The notes beneath the pieces are model-generated. The model saw only the letters and a list, made by a program, of their open reading frames with translations. It was not told the origin of the DNA and did no database searches. From contig JARHVA010002371.1 of the NCBI GenBank assembly GCA_037957365.1, positions 1,178,001 to 1,242,000 on the forward strand: a stretch of 64,000 nt of DNA, in the 5' to 3' direction. Every line of letters starts with the position of its first letter. Within the stretch, counting starts at the first letter, position 1. This document shows positions 1 to 11,990 of the stretch, piece by piece. This stretch comes from Torreya grandis (lineage: Eukaryota; Streptophyta; Pinopsida; Cupressales; Taxaceae). The translations under genes and the position numbers were made by a program.

Positions 1-584
1 GAACTGGGCATCACAACTTGGGTTTACAAGGATGACTTGCTTTTTATTTCATAAGTGAAGTAACTTGGAGAGCCCAAGTTAGATTATAAATGAGCCCAAA
101 CACTTAGATTTTTTATCCTCTGGGAAAGATGGGTAAATGGGTTTTTTAGTGATGGCCTTAGACATACATTTTTAACCTTCTAGAGCAATTTGATGAAATT
201 AGAAAATAAAGCAAGTAAAATAAAAGCTAAAAAAGACTAAGCCTTATTTAGGGGACTAGTTTTAACAATAAAAACTAACTCAAAAAAGACAAAAGGAAAA
301 AATTTAATAGGGGTATCCCAAAATTTAATTTGTAAACTTTTGGGTGACACCATGTCATCAGGAATCATCTTCGACAAGTGGATCTTATTTTTGGCTAGTG
401 ATCGGTGTGAAAATAATAGGTTATAGGGCATTAAACCTACCTTTCTTTTGCTATTCCATGTGAATGACCTTGGATTTGGGTCTTCCATAGGATTTAGGGG
501 CCTTTGGAAGGTTATCTATGTGGAGTGCATTATGCATGAGGTATTATCCCATGCCTTTTTTAGAATTGGTGAAATGATTAGATA
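1..584 (-). other. Left flank of the chromovirus insertion, probably older element sequence
   Basis: No recognisable domain. A minus-strand open frame of 83 codons lies at 237-488, but I cannot match it to a family. The last five bases (AGATA, 580-584) recur exactly at 6128-6132 and are the left copy of the target duplication of the chromovirus. Because the minus strand just beyond 6128 holds a Tat-type gag and protease relic, this flank would be the next part of that element (the protease-RT spacer). That continuity is inferred from geometry only; I see no RT motif here. Confidence 0.35.
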
Positions 585-932
585 TGTTATGCTCTTAACC
601 TATAGTGTGTCTAGGGATATGTGTGGTTGACTTGTGGCTTACACACATTCATATTAGCTTGTTTCATTTATCAATGTTCTTAGTATGGTCAACCTATAAA
701 ATAACCATGGCTAACTAGAGTATAAATAGGAGGTAGTGGTTAGCCTTTTATCATATATTATGAATTTTGTTCTTATTGCATTGTTGTGGAGGTTACGCCT
801 TCAAAATGGTTTAGTCATAATATTCAAGTATTCTACTCTTTCACCAATTATTTTTGTGGATTTGCTTATTCTACACTTAATTCTACCATATATAATTCTA
901 TTATTACAAATTATCTAAGTAATTTACTTACA
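585..932 (+). repeat. 5' LTR of the chromovirus
   Basis: Starts TGTTATG and ends in TTACA. It aligns along its whole length with 5782-6127. A TATA-like element (GTATAAATAGG) lies at about 720-730 and is the likely promoter. The LTR ends 2 bp before the primer-binding site. Confidence 0.93.
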
Positions 933-934
933 AG

Positions 935-950
935 TGGTATCAGAGCTTTG
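935..950 (+). other. Primer-binding site, tRNA-iMet type
   Basis: TGGTATCAGAGCTTTG, complementary to the 3' end of plant initiator-tRNA-Met, lies 2 bp after the LTR end. This is the usual primer of plant chromoviruses and copia elements. Confidence 0.9.
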
Positions 951-1309
951 ATTTGGGCTTTTTTTGTGGCACAATTTTTTTTAGATCTATCATCTTGAAC
1001 AATAGAATGCCAAAAAAACATAACTTATGATATGAGAGGAATATATTTTTTTATTACTATACTTTTTTTTGTGAGGTTTTTTTAATAAAAAAAAAGAAAA
1101 AACAATTTTTTTACCTTGTGTAATTTAATAGTTGTTGGATTCATCTTTGTGAGATGATCACAATGGTATATTCTATTGGTACACTTTATTGGGGTTAAAT
1201 TTTCTACCCTTTTGCATAATAGCAGTAGTTGGATTCATCTTGATGAGATGATCATATTGGTGTATTATATTGGTACGTTTAAATAGGGATAAAACCCTCC
1301 TAAGGTTTA

Positions 1310-2400
1310 TGCATGGCTAGTCTAAATAATCACAGATGAAAGAAAGGGAAGGAAACTACAAAAACTCCTCACAAGGATGACATGAAATCTAAAACTTTTG
1401 ATCCATCTATTTTGGAGGTAGTTCAACAACTTAGGTATGAGTTATAGGGCATGGTGAAAAAAATGATTTTGATACAATTCAAGGGGACACTATGGGTTTG
1501 AGAGGGGACTTGCGTATCATGAAGGATCAATTACAAAAAATTATCTAGGCATTTGGCCAACTTTTTAGCTCAGTCACTGTAAACTAATCCTTAACCACTT
1601 TAGTTTGGCTCTCTTCCTCCTAACAATACCAACACCAATTTTGACCCTAAGCCAATGTTGCCAAAAGTAGACATGTGTAAGTTTGATGGTGATTATCCAC
1701 TCACTTGGCCCACTCAAATTCAAAATTTATTTGATCTACATTAGACTCCATGTTCACAAAAAGTGGTTATGGCCTCGCTATATTTGAAACCTGAGCCATT
1801 CATTTGGTATCATTATTTTTGTGCTCAAAAGAAAAAGAAGGGTGTCCCAGTTTTAGGTTTGTATTTTTTGAGGAGTTACAACTCCACTATCATAAAAATG
1901 TTTTTAAAAACTAATTCAATTAGCTAGCCATGTTGTGTTAGATTAGGAATGTTAAGGACTACATTCATCAATTTTAGAATCTCTCCTTATGTGTGGTAGA
2001 CATCACTAAGAAAAATATGATTGGCCTATTTATGGGTGGCCTCAAAGATATCATCCAATTAGAGGTTTTCATATTTCATCCTAGTATTGTATCTAAGGCC
2101 ATACTAAGGGCATGCATGGTTTAGGAAAAAGAGTTGATCAAATGAAGACCTTTCACCAATGTTCATGAATGAACCTTCTGATCATGATCATTTCATCAGC
2201 CTATCAGATTGACACCTTAGCAAGTGGAGGAAAATCATGCAAACGGTTTCTTTTTGGTTGCAATAGTAAATGGAGCAAAGGGAATTGATATGTTGAAAAG
2301 AAGTTATTTTATAATAATGGTGTCAATGAGGAGGAAGAAGATGAGGAGACTTTAGGGAAAGGGTTATAAAAACTAAGGATGAATCTAAAGATTCTCAACC
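1310..2400 (+). pseudogene. Chromovirus gag relic
   Basis: Gag forms the virus-like particle around the element RNA. The retrotransposon-gag core is readable at about 1658-1860: a lysine-valine start, then FDGDYPLTWP, an NLF segment and LKPEPFIWYH, which match the capsid-like region of plant chromovirus Gag. The frame is broken by TAG and TAA stops throughout (for example a TAG in the segment before the core at 1446-1448, where relatives have Gln). I could not see an intact CCHC knuckle. The start codon is uncertain; an ATG near 1308 is plausible. Confidence 0.7.
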
Positions 2401-2429
2401 TACTATTTCTTGTCATGCACTTTCAGGCA

Positions 2430-2860
2430 TTAATACTCAAATGCTTAAAGTGGTGGGGTTCCTTAAGAAATATAAGGTGATTAGGTTAATTGACTCTAGA
2501 AGTACACATAACTTCATCAATATTAAGTTGGTTGCTCATTTTAATTATTTAATTTACCTAGCTCTAGAATTTTAGGTCATGATCATAGATGGTGGTATGG
2601 TCAACTATTTTGGAAAATGTCATACTATTAAGCTTGCTATGTGAGACTATTTGTTAGATTCCCCTATGTTTTCTATTCCCATGGGAGGAGCTGACATTAT
2701 TTTGGGATTGTAGTGGCTCACTACTTTGGGCACTATTGAGATGAATTTCCAATAGTTATTCATGAGATTCCATTTAGAAGAAAGGACTTTTGAACTACAT
2801 GGATTATAAGCTAAATCTCCACAACTAGTTAGTTCCCACTAGATGATGAAGATACTTAGA
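2430..2860 (+). pseudogene. Chromovirus aspartic protease relic
   Basis: The protease cuts the Gag-Pol polyprotein. The active-site segment reads LIDSRSTHNFIN at about 2487-2525, where the family has D-S/T-G-A-T-H-NFI; the Gly of the catalytic triad region is Arg, so the copy is inactive. Downstream, GGADIILG followed by a stop and WLTTLG at about 2688-2735 is the conserved ILG-x-WL block of Ty3/gypsy proteases. The stop is TAG at 2711-2713 in place of the invariant Gln. Confidence 0.8.
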
Positions 2861-2878
2861 AAAGGTGCATAAGGTTTT

Positions 2879-4300
2879 GTGGCATGTTTATTTTCCATGG
2901 AAGTTCAACCAACCAAGGATTCTACACACCCTAATTCACAAAAGGTGTTGGATGACCATTATGTTATTTTTAGTGACAATCCAAAAGGGCTTCCTCTAAT
3001 TCATGCACATAATCATGCCATCAAACTCATTCTAGGAAGTACACCACCCAATATCAGACCCTATAACTATCCCTATGCCAAAAAAAGTGAAATTGAAAAT
3101 ATGGTACAAGAGATGTTAGAGGAATGAATCATCTGACATAGTCAAATTTAACATCCTCCCTAGTGGTCATGGTCTAAAAGAAGGACTAAAATTGGAATAT
3201 GTGCCCAAACTATAGATAACTCGACAAATACACCATCAAAGATAAATTTCCTATTCTAATAATTGATAATTTACTAGATTAATTACATGGTTCTATTTAT
3301 TTTACCAAGTTATATCTTTACTCTAGATATCATTAGATTTATATCCACAATGAGAACATCCCTAAAATAACTTTTAAAACTCATGAAGGCCATTATGAAT
3401 TTATGGTCATGCATTTTGGCCCTACAAATGCACCATCTACATTTTAAAGTTTGATGAATACTATTTTTAGGCCATTTTTGAGAAAGTTTGTATTAGTGTT
3501 TTTTGATGATATCCTCATTTAGAACAAAAATTTATAAGACCATTTGAAGCATGTGAAATATGTGCTTTCAATTTTAGAACAACATCAAATTTATGCCAAA
3601 CCTTCCAAATGTGCCTTTGGTGTCCAAGAGGTGGAATAATTAGGTTATTATATCTTCACTTGAAGGAGTGAAAGCTGATCTTAAGAAAATCTAGGTGATG
3701 ATAAAGTGGCAAGTTCCCAAGACCCTCAAGAATATTCACATATTTATAGGGCTAACTGGTTACTATCACAAGTTTGTCAAAAATTATGGTAGTAATTCAG
3801 CCCCACTTACCTCTTTATTGAATAAAGGCTCCTTTCAATGGGCTAATTCAGCTACCAAGAGATTTGAATAGTTAAAAATGGTTATGCACACAACTCTAGT
3901 TTTAGCTACTCCTAATTTTTCAAAAAATTTGTTGTGGAGTGTGATGCATCTAGATATGGCATGGGGGTTGTACTCATGTAAGAAGTTAGACCACTGGAAT
4001 TTTAAAGTCACCAAATGAAGGGGAAAATAGTCTCAAATAAATATATGAAAAATATATGATGGCTATTATACATGTAGTGAAGCAATGAAAACCTTATCTA
4101 ATGGGTCATCACTTTCAGGTAAAGACTGATTATGATAGCCTCAAATATTTTTTGGAACAACATTTGTCATATGAAGAACAATAATAATGGGTGATTAAAA
4201 CTTTAGGCTATGATTTTGAAATAGTATATAAGAAAGTAAAATAGAATATGGTGGTAGATGCCCTCTCTCAAAGGGATGAATAAGTTGAGGCATTATAATG
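2879..4300 (+). pseudogene. Chromovirus reverse transcriptase and RNase H relic
   Basis: RT copies the element RNA into DNA and RNase H removes the template. The longest open piece (2879-3127) covers the start of RT, including RPYNYPYAKKSEIENMVQEML. The catalytic block reads VFFDDILI at about 3497-3520, so both Asp residues remain. Further on are the conserved SKCAFG segment (about 3605), a GLTGYYHKFVKNYG block (about 3748-3790) and RNase H text ending in VADALS-like residues at about 4255-4270. Several stops lie at expected Gln or Trp positions. Confidence 0.85.
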
Positions 4301-4439
4301 TGCCATGACCATATGGTAGGTAGATTGGTTAGAAGAATCAAGATCAGAGTGAGAGAATGATAGTACTACCAAGGATTTGATTCATAATCTTAATCAGGGT
4401 TCTAACAAATTAAAAAAAAATACATGGAAGGGGAACACA

Positions 4440-5480
4440 TTATGGTATAAATATAGATATACCTTTGTACGTGTTCTCTCCTCAAACATGAAATTCTTCA
4501 GGAACTTCATGCCTTTCTACTTAGAGGTCACTCAGGATTTTTGAAAACATATGATAGAATCAAGTAATATTTATTTTGGGAAGGAGTCAAATGGGATGTT
4601 CAAAAATATGTGGTTGAATTCATGATATGATAATAAAATAAAGGTGAAACCATTAAGACTCCAAGTCTTTTACAACCTTTATTCATCCCTAGCTAGCATT
4701 GGGAAGAGGTTTTCATAGATTTCATTACGAGATTACCACATTCTGAGTGTAAAAATGTTATCATGGTAGTTGTGGATTGACTCACCAAGTATGTTCATTT
4801 TTTCTCCTTATCATAACTATTTATTTCCATTATAGTAGCTTTTGATTTTCTCAATATAGTTCAAAAATTTCATGGCACTCCAAAGATCATTGTAAGTGAC
4901 CAAGATTCCATATTTACTAGTATTTTTTGGACCAAATTATTTTCAAGTTTGGGTACCTAGTTGGTTCATATATCATCCTATCATCCTCAATCTGATGGAC
5001 AAATAGAGGTATTCAAAAAATGTCTTGAAGAGTATCTTTGTTTTTTTTAATTTTTGACAAATAGGACAAATGGGTTCATTCAATGCCACTTGCTAAATGG
5101 TGGTATAACACTTCTTTCACACTTATTCCAAGATGTCTCTCTTTTTGGAATTGTATGGGTATCACCTCCCATCCATCACTTCAAATTTTATAGTGCATCC
5201 TAAGGTTCAAGATATTAAGGAACACATTCACCATCAATAGGAGGTGTTAGTCATTTTATGAGAGAATTTAGCAATAACACAAAATTTAATGAAGCAATAA
5301 GCAGATCAACACCATAATAAGTGGCATTTTAGCATAGGTCATTGGGTGTTTGTGAAATTTTAGACATATAAGCATATTTATTTGAAGCATAGAAGAAGGA
5401 TAACAAGTTATCACCTAAGTATTATGGCCCTTACCAGATCTTGTAGAAAATTGGTAGTATGGATTATAAGCTAGAATTAC
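4440..5480 (+). pseudogene. Chromovirus integrase relic
   Basis: Integrase inserts the DNA copy. The N-terminal zinc-binding region (LRGHSGFLKTYDRIKQ) is at about 4520-4565. The catalytic core follows with FIDFITRLP (first Asp, about 4710-4735), VSDQDSIFTS (second Asp, about 4893-4920) and HPQSDGQIEV (catalytic Glu, about 4981-5010), so the D,D-E pattern is present. The following C-terminal part is readable but carries stops. The frame cannot yield a full protein. Confidence 0.85.
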
Positions 5481-5559
5481 CCCCAACCACTCACATACAT
5501 TTGATATTCCATATATCTTACTTGAAGAATGTAATTAGACATAGAATTTCCATTTAGAT

Positions 5560-5752
5560 TGAGTTACCTAAATTAGATGAAGAAGGCTAAGTCATTTTAA
5601 AGCTTGAGGAGATCCTTCACATGTGTTCTAAGTAACTATGGACCAAAATCATTAAGCAGTATTTGATCAAATGGAATAACTCGCATTCTGAAGATAAAAC
5701 ATAGGAGGATGAAGCATTCCTAAAAAAACATCCTAGTTTGATTTAATGTTGA
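5560..5752 (+). pseudogene. Integrase C-terminal chromodomain-like tail
   Basis: Just before the polypurine tract the frame reads a VILKLEEILHM segment, then YLIKWNNSHSED, a stop, and EDEAFLKKHPSLI. This is the pattern of the chromodomain at the end of chromovirus integrase (PE-x-IL ... YLIKWK ... EDATWED ... HP). Known chromodomains of this type steer insertion to heterochromatin. It is the main reason to call the element a chromovirus. Confidence 0.75.
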
Positions 5753-5766
5753 GTAAAATATTGTTT

Positions 5767-5780
5767 TGAAGGGGAGGGTC
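5767..5780 (+). other. Polypurine tract of the chromovirus
   Basis: TGAAGGGGAGGGTC directly precedes the 3' LTR, the position of the plus-strand primer. Confidence 0.8.
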
Positions 5781-5781
5781 A

Positions 5782-6127
5782 TTTTATGATCTTAACCTAT
5801 AGTGTATTTATGGATATGTGTGGATGACTTGTGGCTTACACATTTATATTAGCTTATTGAATTTATCAACATTCTTAGTATGGTCAGCCTATTGCATAAC
5901 CATGGAAAATTAGAGTATATACAGGAGATAATTGTTAGTATTTTATCATATATTGTGAATTTTGTTCTTATTGCATTATTTTAGAGGTTGTCCCCTTGAA
6001 GTGGCTTAGTCATAATATTCAAGTATTCTAATCTTTTTCCAATTGTTGTTGTGGATATACTTATTCTTCTTTTAATTCTACCATATAGAATTCTATTGGT
6101 ATGAATCATCTAAGTAGTTTAATTACA
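5782..6127 (+). repeat. 3' LTR of the chromovirus
   Basis: Aligns with 585-932 with scattered substitutions and small indels. The first two bases read TT instead of TG. The end (TTACA) is followed by AGATA at 6128-6132, the right copy of the target duplication. Confidence 0.92.
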
Positions 6128-6130
6128 AGA

Positions 6131-6790
6131 TATATCAGGAGGGGATGTAGAGGATGTAGAGGCAAGGTTATCAGGGTCTATATAAGTAGAATATAACATT
6201 TCAACAAGTATGTTTATGTTCCTCTTAGGTTTAGGTTATAAGCCAAAATTATAATTATAACTTTGATACTCAACCTCCAGATGTTTGTAGAATTGGTATG
6301 GATTTATATTTGTAGGAATAGTTACTTCCATCCCAAAATGGGGGAACTTGATACATTGGTGTAATGTGGAAGGTATTTCTTAGATTTCATGTATCCATAG
6401 TTAGCCCAGTAGCAAGTTGTATGATAAATCTAAGTCTAACACATGACAAAGTGTGTCATGGGTCAAGGGCCCAATGACAAATGGAAAATAGATTATTCCT
6501 TATGATTCTAATTCTTCATTATCACATGCTTTGATGGTAATGGTCTCTAATTAAAGATCAGATATTGTGTATCCCAAATGCTTGACTAACCATAGAGACA
6601 CAGTATTGAGCCTTGATCCATTGTCTATGAGGACACAGTTAACTTTGTGTTGTGCTATGAAAACTTTGATATACAATGGATTATTATGGAGAGGTCTTAG
6701 GGATGACATATCACATTGGTCAAAGGTTAATTGTTGGCTGGGAACTAGGTGTTTGACCAAAGCTTGAAATTTATCTAGTGTAATTTCATT
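6131..6790 (-). pseudogene. Tat-type Ty3/gypsy protease relic
   Basis: The minus strand reads a retropepsin: the piece at 6551-6760 has LHNNPLYIKVFI, then the active-site block VLIDNGSRLNT and LGYTISDL, typical of the Tat branch (family form D-N/T-G-S-A-L-N). Downstream, towards 6250, follow a YDNEELE-like segment, an IGPLTHDTL-like segment, LGQLWIH and a PSTLHQCIKFPHFG-like block with stops. The same run of motifs occurs on the plus strand at 21340-21650, so the two are relatives. The downstream RT is cut off by the chromovirus. Confidence 0.8.
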
Positions 6791-7394
6791 TGGTATTTGG
6801 GATTAGCTCAAAAGTTTTGTTAGGATATTTTTTGGATAGTAGAATAATGCAAAAAATCTAAAATAGAGATTTATGTATGCACATTTTGTAGTTACTCCAC
6901 AATATCATACATTTTATCCTTAACATTATTAATTGACTTACTCTTAGCAAGTATGGTAGATTGAATGAGCTCATTGATAGAAGGTGATTATGGATCTAGA
7001 ATGGTGAATTTGTTTGTTGAGTTATTATTACATAATATAGATTGGTTAAAAGGACATTATAACTAGAGGGAGAAGGAGAAGGACTTGGGATGGTAATCCT
7101 TAGTTGTTATTGCATTTGGCCTAGAAAGGAGGATTATTGACATAGGGAGGCTAATAGGCATTATCAGGCAAAGTTAGTGGTTAATTAGAAGTTGGTCTAG
7201 GTTTGATGGTAATGGTGTGTATATGACATCCTACAAAACAACCTACAAATTTATTGTATTCATATGTGACGATGTGATAGGCCTCTTAGTTAGATGGGTT
7301 ATTTTGACCTTGGTTCTAACCATTTTTTTATTTTTGTTGTTATCATTATTTCTATTCTTATTTTTGTTGTTATTTTTTTATTATTTTTGAAAAA

Positions 7395-8640
7395 TGGCCT
7401 TTATGGTTGTTGATTTTGATTATTAGCATTATGTTATGGAAAAGGATCTCGATAAACACTCAGGTTCTGATTGGAAGTAAAAGCCTTATTATCCAATTTT
7501 ATCTCTCCATTTTAAAACATGTTTTGAATGAGATGCCTTAATTGCACACATCATCGTATATAATACCTTTTAACTTGGTGATAGTCATAAAATTCATGTT
7601 CTTTATATTAATTAATAAAATAACACCTTTAGAGAATCACTTCGGTATGGGTGAACTAATCATGTTGGCAGTGGTTAATTTTAGAATATCAACTCAATTG
7701 GTTCTCTAATATCACTAAATCTTATATCATTAGGTCTTCTTATTAGAGGATGTGTTTCAAAAGGAGGAAATGGGAGTGATTCCATAAATGGAATTGGATG
7801 CATTTGTGGAGCTGGTTGTGCTTGTGGAATTAGTTGTGTATATGGAGTTAGTTGAGCAGATGATGTTTACACCATTTAGACATGGCTTGATTCGGTAAAT
7901 CCATTATCGTTAACATTATTTTTTCATTTATAGGCCTTCAATTTTTTAAAAATAGTAGCCTAAGGTGGCACAAGAGCTTGCATCTAAATTGGGCTTTAGG
8001 TTTAGTTTTGGCCTTGATTCTAGTTTTGATTAGGAGAAGCTAATTTTATTATCTCCTTATTGATAAGTTCCTTCTTAATTTGTATACCCTTTTTAATGAT
8101 CTCCTCAAGTGTGTAAGCACATTGAAGCTCAAGATGATAATATATCTCACTATGCAAGTTCTTGGTAAACATAGTTTTCAAATATTTATTAGATAAATTA
8201 TGCATGAAATAGCTAGCAAGTGTTCTCCATCGTTGAAAGTAGATTGCAAAGCTCTCATCAATTCTTTGTCTAGCTTGACCCAAATCAACAAAAATAATCT
8301 CATGTTTGATATTATAGGATAAATATTTTATAAATTTGTCTAAAAGGTCATCAAATTTAGATAGAGAATTCTTTTATAGTTTGAGAAGCCATTCTAAGGC
8401 CTATCTAACTAAACTTATGGGGAAAAGGAGAATCAATTAGATATCACTATAGGCCACTAGCTAGAAAGCAACAAAAAACTCCTTAAAATACTCCTTAGGG
8501 TCACCTTTACCCTAGTATTTATCAAACTTTGGTGATCACAACTCAAAATAAATGATATTTTAAGGTACTCCATGTTGAATGGATATGAACATACCTCATC
8601 TAGTTTAAATTTTTTTGCCTACTTCCTAGTTTGAATAGCT
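7395..8640 (-). pseudogene. Tat-type Ty3/gypsy gag relic
   Basis: Minus-strand Gag. From about 8620 down: VPKFDKY, stop, GKGDPKEY, then ALEWLLKL, then the open piece at 8020-8283 with GQARQRIDESFAIYFQRWRTLA and LQCAYTLEEIIKKGIQIKKELI. This is the retrotransposon-gag domain of the Tat branch. About 7500-7620 reads a decayed CCHC-like region (YDYHQVKRYY, CVQLRHLIQNM) where the metal ligands are partly lost, followed by LSVYRDPFP, matching LSIYQDLLP of the plus-strand copy near 20740. Stops are frequent. Confidence 0.8.
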
Positions 8641-11188
8641 ATAATTACATCCTTATTTGCTATATTTCTTGGGATAAAAATATAGATGGTACAGCTTGTT
8701 ACAATTTTGTTTGGGTGGTCAAAGGTAAATTATTTTGACTAGGGTACAACGGAGGAATATGGTATTGAAAAATATTGGCTTGGTTGATCAACTAATTAGA
8801 AATATGTATCCTTTGGTTAAGATTATATCATTGATATGGTATATAACCTTAGTATATATTTTGGTTATAATGAGCAATATAAATCTAATTTGGAGGGAAC
8901 TAAGACTAGGATGTAGTTATTTGGCTTGGTGGAATGTACTATGTGTGTTGGGTTTGAATAGAAAAATGTTGTTGACTAGTTAAAGCCTATTTTATAAAAG
9001 GTATTCATTATTGGTTAAAGATTTTTTATTGAAGGTGTTGCGTATTAGGCCCCTATTTAATGTGAGGTATTTTTTTGGAAAGAGGTAATGATTGACTATT
9101 GGGGTTAAGCCCTTGTTGTTGGGTTAATACTTGTTGCATGTTTGGTACTTGTTGAATGCTTGGCACTTGTTAAATGTTTGACACTTATTATTGAATAGCC
9201 ACCAAATATTATTGACTAATAAGGATATGTTATTGATTAGACAATGTTTTTAATGGATTTACCAATTGTTACAATGGCACATTAGTCTATATCTATAGTT
9301 ATGGAACATTGGTCACCACCTATCAGGGTGTAATAATGTTCACCACTTGTTGAGGTGTAAGATTAGTCACCCCCTATTGGGGTAGAATGTTGGTCTATGT
9401 TTGGTTACTTACTACCTATGGTGTAGTTGAAGAAGTAGCCAGTGGAGGATTAGTCATTTATTGTGTTTATGAACTAGACATTACTTCCCCCTATTTTTTT
9501 GGACCACTTATGGTGTTTTTAGGGTAAACTTGTTGTGAGTTTCTCTATTATACATGCAACCCAACTTAGTGTGGATTAGGGTATACTTGCATGTTATATA
9601 CCACATTTTTCAAAGGGTATTATGTAGGAGCCATAATTTCTTCCCCAATGATCAGGTCATTAAACATGTCCCTAACTTGGGGAATTTTTAATGAATGGGT
9701 TTATGTTCATATTGATATATCCTGATGAGTCAGTTTGCACCCCAATTGATGGAGTTAACTCTATGAGCAATGTATTGGAAATGGTCATGTCATTTATATC
9801 CCTCACCAAGTTAAGGTATGTTTGGTATGCTTGTTGCATTTTTACTATTTTTTCAACAAACTAACCCTTTCCTTTTGCAAGCACAACAAACTCTTGGTTA
9901 TTTATTTGCATGAGGACTTGGTTATGGCTAGATGATGCCTGATCAAATGGTCTGATGAGAGGCATGCTACTAGTAGCTCTAACAAAACTATGTAAACTTT
10001 CATTTGGAAATTCAATCTAGATTTATAACCTACCTCTATCTCTCTAACAAAAATTTTATCTTTATTTGCCAAATATGGTGATCAAATAAGGATCATAAAG
10101 TGGTATGAGTTGAATCGGTCATATAGTAAGACTATTGTTTTTGGACCTATTCCATGTTAGGTGGTATGCTAACAAGGTATTACATAGTTTAGTTTTGGTC
10201 TTTTCATGGATAATAAGGTGTATTATCAATATAATATGCTAATGCTTCTTTGCCCTACTCTGTATAGTGTGTATCATATGCAGGATATGGATCCATCTCA
10301 TAAGCTATATTATCTCCATAAGGCTCTTGAACAAAAGGGTCACTTGTGATAATGTTTTCATTTCATAGATTATACATGATTATTCTATGTGTGTATCAAG
10401 GCATGGTTGAAGCTATGGTAAGTGTCTTATGAAAATATTGGTCTATCATTACAAACATTTGAAACTTGGCCTAAAAGGAAACATGGTCTTGGTATAAAAC
10501 TATCATGAAAAACACACTGAGCTCTTAAAAATAGGTCTAAAATTGAAATTTAAACATGGTATTTTCAAGGATATACACTAATTCAAAGGCAAATTTGGAA
10601 TGAAAATGTTAAACTAGTCTTGACAAAGGTCTTAAACTAGCTAAAGGTAAAGCAAACTTTGACTATGTCTAAGAATGAAATTGTGCTAGGCCCTTGGCAA
10701 AAGTCACAAAGCTAATCTTGGAAATGAACTCACTCTAGGCATGAAACTTGAAAAGAACTTAAATCTAATTAATTGGTCTGAAATAAATAGTGCACTTGGT
10801 TGAGGTAAACTTGGAAACTAGGTCAAAATTGAGTTTGGTCTAAAAGGAACTTGCAATAAAAAAATGAAGGTCTGAAGTTGTTCTAATAAAATGTATCTAA
10901 ACCAATTATAAATCCAACTCAAGTATCAAAAATTAAGTGCAAAAATTAAAACATTCAAGCCCAACTAGTAATCAAGACTCAAATGTAAACTAGTTGTACT
11001 TAGATCTATACTTGGAAGTGGGTTTCAGACTTGGTTTGAGAAGGCAACTTAACTCTTAGAAAAGGGGTCATAAGTCTATGTGAATTAAATAACCACACTA
11101 GATTTTAAATCAAATCCACACTTTTAGGATTTTTTAATCTTGGTCAAAAATAACTCCAACTTATCTAAGCAAAAATAGCCAGTGTAAT
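8641..11188 (-). other. Probable 5' leader of the minus-strand Tat relic; no gene seen
   Basis: No domain is recognisable on either strand. The stretch lies upstream (minus sense) of the gag relic and is likely the long leader and Gag N-terminal region. It holds short degenerate tandem repeats at 9108-9400. An 82-codon plus-strand frame at 8735-8983 looks like chance. Confidence 0.4.
9108..9400. repeat. Two short degenerate tandem repeat arrays
   Basis: At 9110-9195 a unit of about 20-24 bp (TTGTTGAATGCTTGGCAC-like) recurs about four times. At 9296-9400 a unit of about 30-36 bp built on TCACCACCTAT-x-GGGTGTAA recurs about three times. On the minus strand the first array gives a Thr/Ser/Lys/His-rich peptide repeat, so it may be part of the Gag N-terminal linker. 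Confidence 0.6.
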
Positions 11189-11990
11189 TGTATTCACCTA
11201 AATCCGCTCACCCTAATAATCCCATTAAACCTCCTAATTTAACCCATAACTATATTATCTAGCTAATTAATTAATATCCTAATTCCTAAATAAAATACCC
11301 TATATCCCATGAAAATTAATCCACCTTCACAATCATTTAATCAACTTCATTAGACCATTAGCTAAGCCTACTTACCTACTAATCTACCCACTAACCCACT
11401 TGACAATTTAAAATTCCCTTTTATTCACCTACCCATCTACCACCCTACTAACCTAGCCTTTTCTACACCCATACTACCTAATGGAGATTCTAGAATTAGA
11501 GGATTCTAGAATCTACTCTATCTTATCCTTCCCCCTCTAAAACCCTCTATTTTTTAGGTTTCTAAAGAATTAAAAATTCCTCGACCATTGATCTTAATAA
11601 CTTAAGATTAAATAAGATCCATTGATTTTCCTTCCCATGGCTTATATAAAAAATCCATACCTCCATGACAAACTAACATATAGAACTTGGATAACCTTGA
11701 GAGATACTATACTTGCATTTATCAACCATCATTGAAGCACTTCCATATCCTTGTCAAAGCCATCAACAAGCCAAGAAGCCATTGAAGCCATTATCAAGTT
11801 CAATCAAGCAATCCGATAATCTAATCATCTTGAACTTAAAATCAAATTGGAAATATTGGAGAGGATCTCTAAGGGACAAAAGGATGGTAATAAATCTCAT
11901 TATAAATATCTGATTGTTCCTTTATTCCCCTCCTTTGATATTGTTTGCATTTTTGGGGTTTTATTGCTAAAAATAGTAATATAGTGAGCA
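11189..11990 (+). repeat. 5' LTR of the giant Tat-type element
   Basis: Begins TGTATTCACC, ends near GTGAGCA. It matches 33471-34268 along its length, with indels. A TATA box (CTTATATAAA) lies at about 11641-11650, followed by a pyrimidine- and CA-rich leader. The 3' end is uncertain by about 12 bp because weak similarity continues to AAAATA at 12000. I could not identify a convincing primer-binding site after it. Confidence 0.8.

Larger units (their letters stand above)
585..6127 (+). mobile_element. Ty3/gypsy chromovirus LTR retrotransposon, decayed but with both LTRs
   Basis: Two direct repeats of about 347 bp bound a 4.85-kb interior that reads, on the plus strand, gag, protease, RT, RNase H, integrase and a chromodomain-like tail: the order of Ty3/gypsy chromoviruses. 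A primer-binding site matching initiator-tRNA-Met (TGGTATCAGAGC) starts 2 bp after the 5' LTR, and a purine-rich tract precedes the 3' LTR. AGATA flanks both ends as a perfect 5-bp target duplication, so this is one insertion with its original ends. The coding part has many in-frame stops and is not functional. The sharp ends and intact duplication contrast with the badly decayed neighbour at 6131-8640, which looks older. Confidence 0.93.

Noticed and set aside
935..950. tRNA-Met-like 3' segment
   Set aside because: Only the 3'-complementary primer site is present beside an LTR; there is no cloverleaf. The same applies at 16283-16297 and 26506-26521.
11189..11990. Assigning this LTR to the minus-strand Tat relic
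   Set aside because: The paired copy at 33471 is preceded by a polypurine tract on the plus strand, and the plus-strand gag-pol lies between the two. The minus-strand relic has no matching second LTR.
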